A stretch of 64,000 nucleotides of DNA from Rhodococcus sp. 1168 (GTDB lineage Bacteria; Actinomycetota; Actinomycetes; Mycobacteriales; Mycobacteriaceae): contig NZ_MKKY01000072.1 in the NCBI RefSeq assembly GCF_002091955.1, positions 368,991 through 432,990 on the forward strand, given 5' to 3'. This document shows, one piece after another, positions 57,933-64,000 of the stretch (positions are counted from its first letter, which is position 1; every line of letters starts with the position of its first letter). The position numbers and the translations under genes are program-made. The notes beneath the pieces were generated by a model that ran no database searches, was not told where the DNA came from, and was given only the letters and a program-made list of their open reading frames with translations.

Positions 57933-60185
<2,253 letters not shown>

Positions 60186-60197
60186 GAAGACTCAGGA

Positions 60198-60232
60198 CCG
60201 AACGGTACGTCTCCTCGGGACGTACCGTTCGG
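60198..60232 (+). terminator. Perfect 14-bp hairpin just after pnp, inside the 5' part of pepR
   Basis: CCGAACGGTACGTC (60198-60211) and GACGTACCGTTCGG (60219-60232) pair perfectly around TCCTCGG. It starts 12 bases after the pnp stop, the position expected of a terminator, although no T-run follows. The pepR frame reads straight through it, so it may instead be an attenuator. Confidence 0.65.
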
Positions 60233-61542
60233 CCGTTTCGGATCACACCGAGCAGTCGCAGGGCGTTCGGCGGACAACGCTGCCCGGTGGTCTTCGCGTA
60301 GTCACCGAATTCGTTCCCGGCGTACGTTCGGCGTCGGTCGGTGTCTGGGTCGGTGTCGGTTCGCGCGACGAACAGCCCAGCGTTGCCGGTGCTGCGCACT
60401 TTCTCGAACACCTGTTGTTCAAGTCGACGCCCACACGATCAGCACTCGAGATTGCTCAAGTGATGGATGGCGTGGGCGGCGAACTCAACGCGTTCACCTC
60501 GAAGGAAAGTACGTGCTTCTACGCGCACGTGCTCGACGAGGACCTCGGCATGGCCATCGACCTGGTCAGCGACGTGGTCCTGCGGGGGCGTTGTCGCACA
60601 GCCGATGTCGATGTCGAGCGTCAAGTGGTCCTCGAGGAAATATCGATGCGCGACGACGATCCCGAAGACCTGCTGGGAGATCTTTTTCTCGAAGCGATGT
60701 TCGGCGATCATCCCGTCGGGCGACCGGTGATCGGAACGGTCGAGTCGATCGAGGCGATGACTCGATCTCAGCTCCGCTCGTTCCACACGCGTCGTTACAC
60801 ACCCGAGCGCATGGTCCTGGCAGTGGCGGGAAATGTCGATCATCGCCGAACCGTGGCTATGGCCAAGCGCGCATTCGCCGGGCACCTCGAGTCGGGAGTC
60901 ACCTCGGTGCCCCGACGTGAAGGCGGAATTCGGCTGCGTACTCGGCCCGAACTGAGGTTCATCGCTCGCGACAGTGAGCAAGCGCACCTGTCTCTCGGTG
61001 TTCGGGCCTTCGGTCGACACGAGGGTCATCGGTGGGCGTTGTCGGTCCTGAACACCGCTGTCGGCGGCGGCTTGTCCTCGCGGCTGTTTCAGGAGATTCG
61101 CGAGGAGCGAGGGCTCGCGTATTCGGTGTACTCCTCGGTCGATACCTTCGCGGACTCGGGCGCGTTCTCGGTTTACGCGGGATGCCAACCGGAGAATCTT
61201 GCGGAGGTGACGACGGTTGTGCGTGAAGTGCTCGCAAGCGTTGCCTCCGACGGAATCAGTGACGACGAGTGCGCCAGAGCAAAAGGTTCCTTGCGTGGCG
61301 GTTTGGTTCTCGGACTGGAAGATTCCGGATCGCGAATGAACCGTATCGGACGAAGCGAACTCAACTACGGCAACCATCACGACATCACCGACACGCTCGC
61401 ACGGATCGATCAGGTCACCAACGAGGAGGTACGCGAAGTTGCTCGGTTGCTTCTGGCCAGGCCGTTCGGTGCAGCTGTCGTCGGACCGTTCAAGAGCGTT
61501 CGTCAACTACCGGCCTCGGTCAAGTCACTCGTACGTTGAGGT

Positions 61543-61989
61543 GTGGTCGCCGCCAAAGACGTTGTAGTAGCAACGAACGGCAGCGACTTGGTGAAGGCCC
61601 GCGAGGGCACTGCGCACGCGGAAGGTAGTGGATCTCGTGCGGGCTGGATCTTCGAGTACGTCCTGATCGGGCCGGTATCGAGGGTCCTCGGGCGACCTCG
61701 GCGGATCAAATTCGTGGCCAAGAGTGAATACTTCTCGGGCCACTGGATGAAGGGCCGCCTCATTCGCTGGTTCTATACCAGCGCCGGACAGGTTCCCATC
61801 GATCGGTCGGGGAGCGATGCAGGAGAGCCTGCACCCGAATCCGCGCGGAAGATGTTGTCCGACAACGGCATCTGGGAACTTCGATTTACGACAGACGAGG
61901 TCATGTACTCGCTCATGAAGACGTCGGGCCAGGAGTACGTGGACATCTACGCTGCCGCCGCGAAGGCGACCACATCGAACAATTTGTAA
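61543..61989 (+). pseudogene. PlsC-type acyltransferase remnant with both catalytic blocks deleted
   Basis: The 148-codon frame keeps pieces of a 1-acyl-glycerol-3-phosphate acyltransferase. WIFEYVLIGPVSRVLGRPRR resembles the N-terminus, then block II RIKFVAKSEYFSGHWMKGRL with IRWFYTSAGQVPIDRSG, and the C-terminal TDEVMYSLMKTSGQEYVDIY. Between pieces one and two the HX4D block is missing, and between two and three the whole EGTRS region is missing. Both losses are in frame, so the ORF is open but cannot be an active acyltransferase. It starts 3 bases after pepR (GTG 61543). Expression as a small protein is possible. Confidence 0.7.
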
Positions 61990-62074
61990 GGCGCTGGTGA
62001 GAATCCTCGGTGACGACTCTGTGAATCATGCTGCCTATCAGTACATTCGACCGCTGCTACGCTAGTTTCGGTGA

Positions 62075-62560
62075 ATGAAACTCACCATAGGGCCTTTCGT
62101 TCTCGCCGCAGCCGTGACCGCTCTCGTCTGCGGATGCAGTGATGGCGGTAACGACAAGAGCCCTTCGGCTCCATCCGTCGTCATTCCCACGGCCTCCGCG
62201 TATCCACCGGTTCCATCCACCGCAGATCTGAACGAGGAACTGAAACGGGGCTTCGATCCAGCGGTTCCATCGGAGGAAAAAGCTGTATTCATTCAGGGTG
62301 CGGAAGATGACCCCGCATTGATCGAACAAGTCGTCACCGCAGCTGTTACGAACGACGCGAGCGTAGAGATCACCGGCGTCGATGATCTAGGCGATGGGAC
62401 GTTGAGTGCCGGGGCGACATTGACCATCGGTGGTCAACCGAATCCTACAACGATGATCTTCGTGGCCGAGAACGGTGTGTGGAAGCTCAGCCGCGACAAC
62501 GCATGCGCCATAGTGGGACTCGCTGGGCTGACGTCAGCGGCGTGCCCGGCCGGCCAGTAG
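62075..62560 (+). CDS. Mtb12-like secreted lipoprotein
   Basis: A 161-residue protein. The signal MKLTIGPFVLAAAVTALVCG leads to a lipobox LVCGC (C21). A Ser/Pro spacer (SAPSVVIPTASAYPPVPS) follows, then a fold-type match to the low-molecular-weight antigen Mtb12/CFP-2: TADLNEELKRGFDPAVPSEE, VTNDASVEITGVDDLGDG and VWKLSRDNACAIVG. The function is unknown. It overlaps the end of the convergent mannosyltransferase gene by 27 bases. Confidence 0.75.
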   Translation: MKLTIGPFVLAAAVTALVCGCSDGGNDKSPSAPSVVIPTASAYPPVPSTADLNEELKRGFDPAVPSEEKAVFIQGAEDDPALIEQVVTAAVTNDASVEITGVDDLGDGTLSAGATLTIGGQPNPTTMIFVAENGVWKLSRDNACAIVGLAGLTSAACPAGQ

Positions 62561-63277
62561 CTTCCACGGGACCAGTGCAGACTCGAGTTGTACCGCCAGG
62601 CTCATCTTCGATTCACCGTCGCTACGCTCTTCGAACTTGATCGGCACCTCGGCGATCTTCAGTCCGCGTCGAACGGTGCGGTAGTTCATCTCCACCTGGA
62701 AGGCATAACCGTTGCTCTCGACCGATGAGACGTCGATTGCCCGAAGAGTCTTCGCATGCCAAGCCTTGAAGCCAGCCGTTGCGTCCTTGACCTTCAAGCG
62801 CAGAATTGTGTTGACATAGAAGTTCGCCCAAGCCGAAAGAGCCTTCCGGTGCCAGGGCCAGTCGCTCGCCACCTCACCGCCCGGCACGTATCGCGACCCA
62901 AGGACGACCGCAGCGTCTGTGGTGGTCAAGGTCTCGATCATCGTCGGGATCACTTCGGTCGGGTGGGAAAGGTCGGCATCCATCTGTATGACGATGTCGG
63001 CCCCGTCGTCCAACGCTTTGGACATACCGGCCACGTAGGCGCGACCGAGCCCGTTCTTCTCGGTGCGATGGAGAACGGTGAGGGGGAGCGGACCGTTCGC
63101 GGCGAGTTCGTCGGCAACCTTGCCGGTCCCGTCGGGTGAGTTGTCGTCCACGACGAGAACGTGCAGATTCTCCACGCCCAGATCCGAGAGCAGCCCCACC
63201 AGCTTGGGAAGGTTCTCGCGCTCGTTGTACGTGGGTACGACAACGGTTGTCTTCGGGGCGACGCTTGGATAAGTCAC
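62534..63277 (-). CDS. Polyprenol monophosphomannose synthase (GT2)
   Basis: A cytoplasmic-side glycosyltransferase of about 247 residues. GT2 motifs are TTVVVPTYNERENLPKLVGL, VVDDNSPDGTG, and the DxD-type IQMDADLSHP. C-terminal KDATAGFKAW and VPIKFEERSDGESKM are typical of Dpm1/Ppm1. It should transfer mannose from GDP-mannose to polyprenyl phosphate for lipomannan synthesis and protein mannosylation. GTG 63277 is the likely start; the frame is open to 63388. No lnt (apolipoprotein N-acyltransferase) gene adjoins it here. Confidence 0.88.
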   Translation of the reverse strand: MTYPSVAPKTTVVVPTYNERENLPKLVGLLSDLGVENLHVLVVDDNSPDGTGKVADELAANGPLPLTVLHRTEKNGLGRAYVAGMSKALDDGADIVIQMDADLSHPTEVIPTMIETLTTTDAAVVLGSRYVPGGEVASDWPWHRKALSAWANFYVNTILRLKVKDATAGFKAWHAKTLRAIDVSSVESNGYAFQVEMNYRTVRRGLKIAEVPIKFEERSDGESKMSLAVQLESALVPWKLLAGRARR

Positions 63278-63494
63278 GCTCGTATGATCCGTGATCGGGG
63301 TAGCAAGAACCAAATCACAGTCGTCCAACGTCGGTGAACACGCCGGATCGGAGAGCCGGAACGGAGTTGTCGGTGTCGATCTCTTCAACCCCCGAGGACT
63401 GCCATTCGCCAGCTATTGCGTCGCTGCCACGCACTCCCCGGTCGAATCGGACGTCGTATGGAAGTTGACGGTGTGCGGCGTTCACCGGTTCAGG

Positions 63495-63692
63495 TCACAG
63501 CGGGGGAGGAGAGGTGATCTGTAGTACATACGACATCGATTCGGGGGTGTCGTAGGGGGAAGGCCCCTCAGGGGGACCGAGTATCTGCCGCACGATCAAC
63601 GTGACGAATGCAGCAAGAACTGTCACCGCGACAACCACGGCGATGACGATCAGTAGCCGCTTGGGTCCTCCGAAAAGATCGTTCGAACTCAT
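63495..63692 (-). CDS. Small single-helix membrane protein
   Basis: A 65-residue protein. MSSNDLFGGPKRLL leads into one hydrophobic helix (LIVIAVVVAVTVLAAFVTLIV), and the tail is GPPEGPSPYDTPESMSYVLQ, probably outside. ATG 63692 or ATG 63707 could be the start; neither has a strong ribosome site. No family is recognised. Between it and the mannosyltransferase (63278-63494) I see no gene. Confidence 0.5.
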   Translation of the reverse strand: MSSNDLFGGPKRLLIVIAVVVAVTVLAAFVTLIVRQILGPPEGPSPYDTPESMSYVLQITSPPPL

Positions 63693-63744
63693 GGGTTCAT
63701 CATGCACGCAACGGTGTCATCGACAAAAATCGCGATAGTCGGGG

Positions 63745-64000
63745 CTAACCAGTCGTTTTCAATTCGGCAACGATTCCGTGATGGTCTGTGCCGTCGACGG
63801 TGATCCGTTCGAGTGATGTCGCCTGCATGCCGCGGCTGAGGATGTGATCGATTCCGACGAGTGCAGGGTAGGCCTTGTCTGTTGGATACGTAGGAATCAC
63901 ACCCCCGCCGGTGCGCTCTGCTGCGTCGGTGTAGCCCCAATACCGTTCAGTTAGTGTCTGTTGAGGTAGGGTGAGGTGTGCCTCGTAGTGGATGGGTGAA
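63745..64000 (-). CDS. Endonuclease/exonuclease/phosphatase family protein, C-terminal part
   Basis: The gene begins beyond the window end; 84 C-terminal residues are visible. Translated, they include RYWGYTDAAERTGGGVIPTY, then ALVGIDHILSRGM and VDGTDHHGIVAEL before TAG (complement at 63745-63747). The IDHIL and GTDHHG motifs match the last strands of the EEP (DNase I-like) fold, with the catalytic histidine. The N-terminal half and any signal peptide cannot be seen, so cellular location is open. Confidence 0.75.
   Translation of the reverse strand, partial: SPIHYEAHLTLPQQTLTERYWGYTDAAERTGGGVIPTYPTDKAYPALVGIDHILSRGMQATSLERITVDGTDHHGIVAELKTTG

Noticed and set aside
63291..63524. 77-codon open frame on the plus strand in the gap after the mannosyltransferase
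   Set aside because: No ribosome site, no hydrophobic or conserved feature, and it runs into the small membrane gene on the other strand.

Overview
The window is ordinary actinobacterial chromosome, most likely from a Rhodococcus or a close relative in the Mycobacteriales. Three things point there. The codon use is GC-rich with many GTG starts. It carries mycothione reductase, an F420-type luciferase-like oxidoreductase, a PBP-lipoprotein, an EfpA-type exporter and an Mtb12-like lipoprotein. The gene order also follows, in reverse, the Mycobacterium tuberculosis segment from frr/cdsA (Rv2882c/Rv2881c) to gpsI/pepR (Rv2783c/Rv2782c). That comparison is from memory, not from a search. No prophage, insertion sequence, CRISPR array, tRNA or rRNA was seen.

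Layout. At 1-9.1 kb are the end of frr, then cdsA, a methyltransferase, a convergent CitE-like lyase, rlmN, two small conserved proteins, and the isoprenoid/protease run dxr-rip1-ispG. At 9.2-13.8 kb are a GNAT enzyme, a penicillin-binding lipoprotein, a convergent GAF-LuxR regulator and map. At 13.8-25.4 kb lie cobalamin genes: cobQ, then, after mtr, a lipase-like hydrolase, mqo and an ElaA-like GNAT, a cobalamin riboswitch driving a fused ChlI/ChlD chelatase, cobO, cobB and a CobE/CbiG-C protein. At 25.4-32.5 kb are an LLM oxidoreductase behind a KstR-type box, a PhoD-like phosphatase, an ABC-F protein, cysG and an EfpA-like exporter. At 32.5-39.1 kb are a DUF2786 protein, yaaA, proS, an acyl-CoA dehydrogenase, a ferritin-like protein and a Tat lipoprotein. 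At 39.2-47.5 kb is the translation operon rimP-nusA-ylxR-infB-ylxP-rbfA, followed by a DHH phosphodiesterase and a MATE exporter. At 47.5-56.1 kb are a molybdate locus without modA, a metallophosphoesterase, pptT, truB, mntR and a Mn/Zn-type ABC transporter. At 56.2-64 kb are ribF, rpsO, pnp, pepR, a gutted PlsC remnant, an Mtb12-like lipoprotein, a polyprenol-phosphate mannosyltransferase, a small membrane protein and the end of an endonuclease/phosphatase gene.

Most genes sit in tight operons with ATGA or GTGA stop/start overlaps, and three convergent pairs share a CTAG as both stop codons. I found no large novel system. The most unusual items are small: a chain of 32-bp repeats between map and cobQ in which stop and start codons interlock as GTGA; a PlsC remnant that has lost both catalytic blocks in frame; a pepR gene with no ATG, GTG or TTG after the pnp stop and a perfect 14-bp hairpin near its 5' end; a structured rpsO-pnp leader; and a full-consensus KstR box in front of an LLM oxidoreductase inserted between cobalamin genes.
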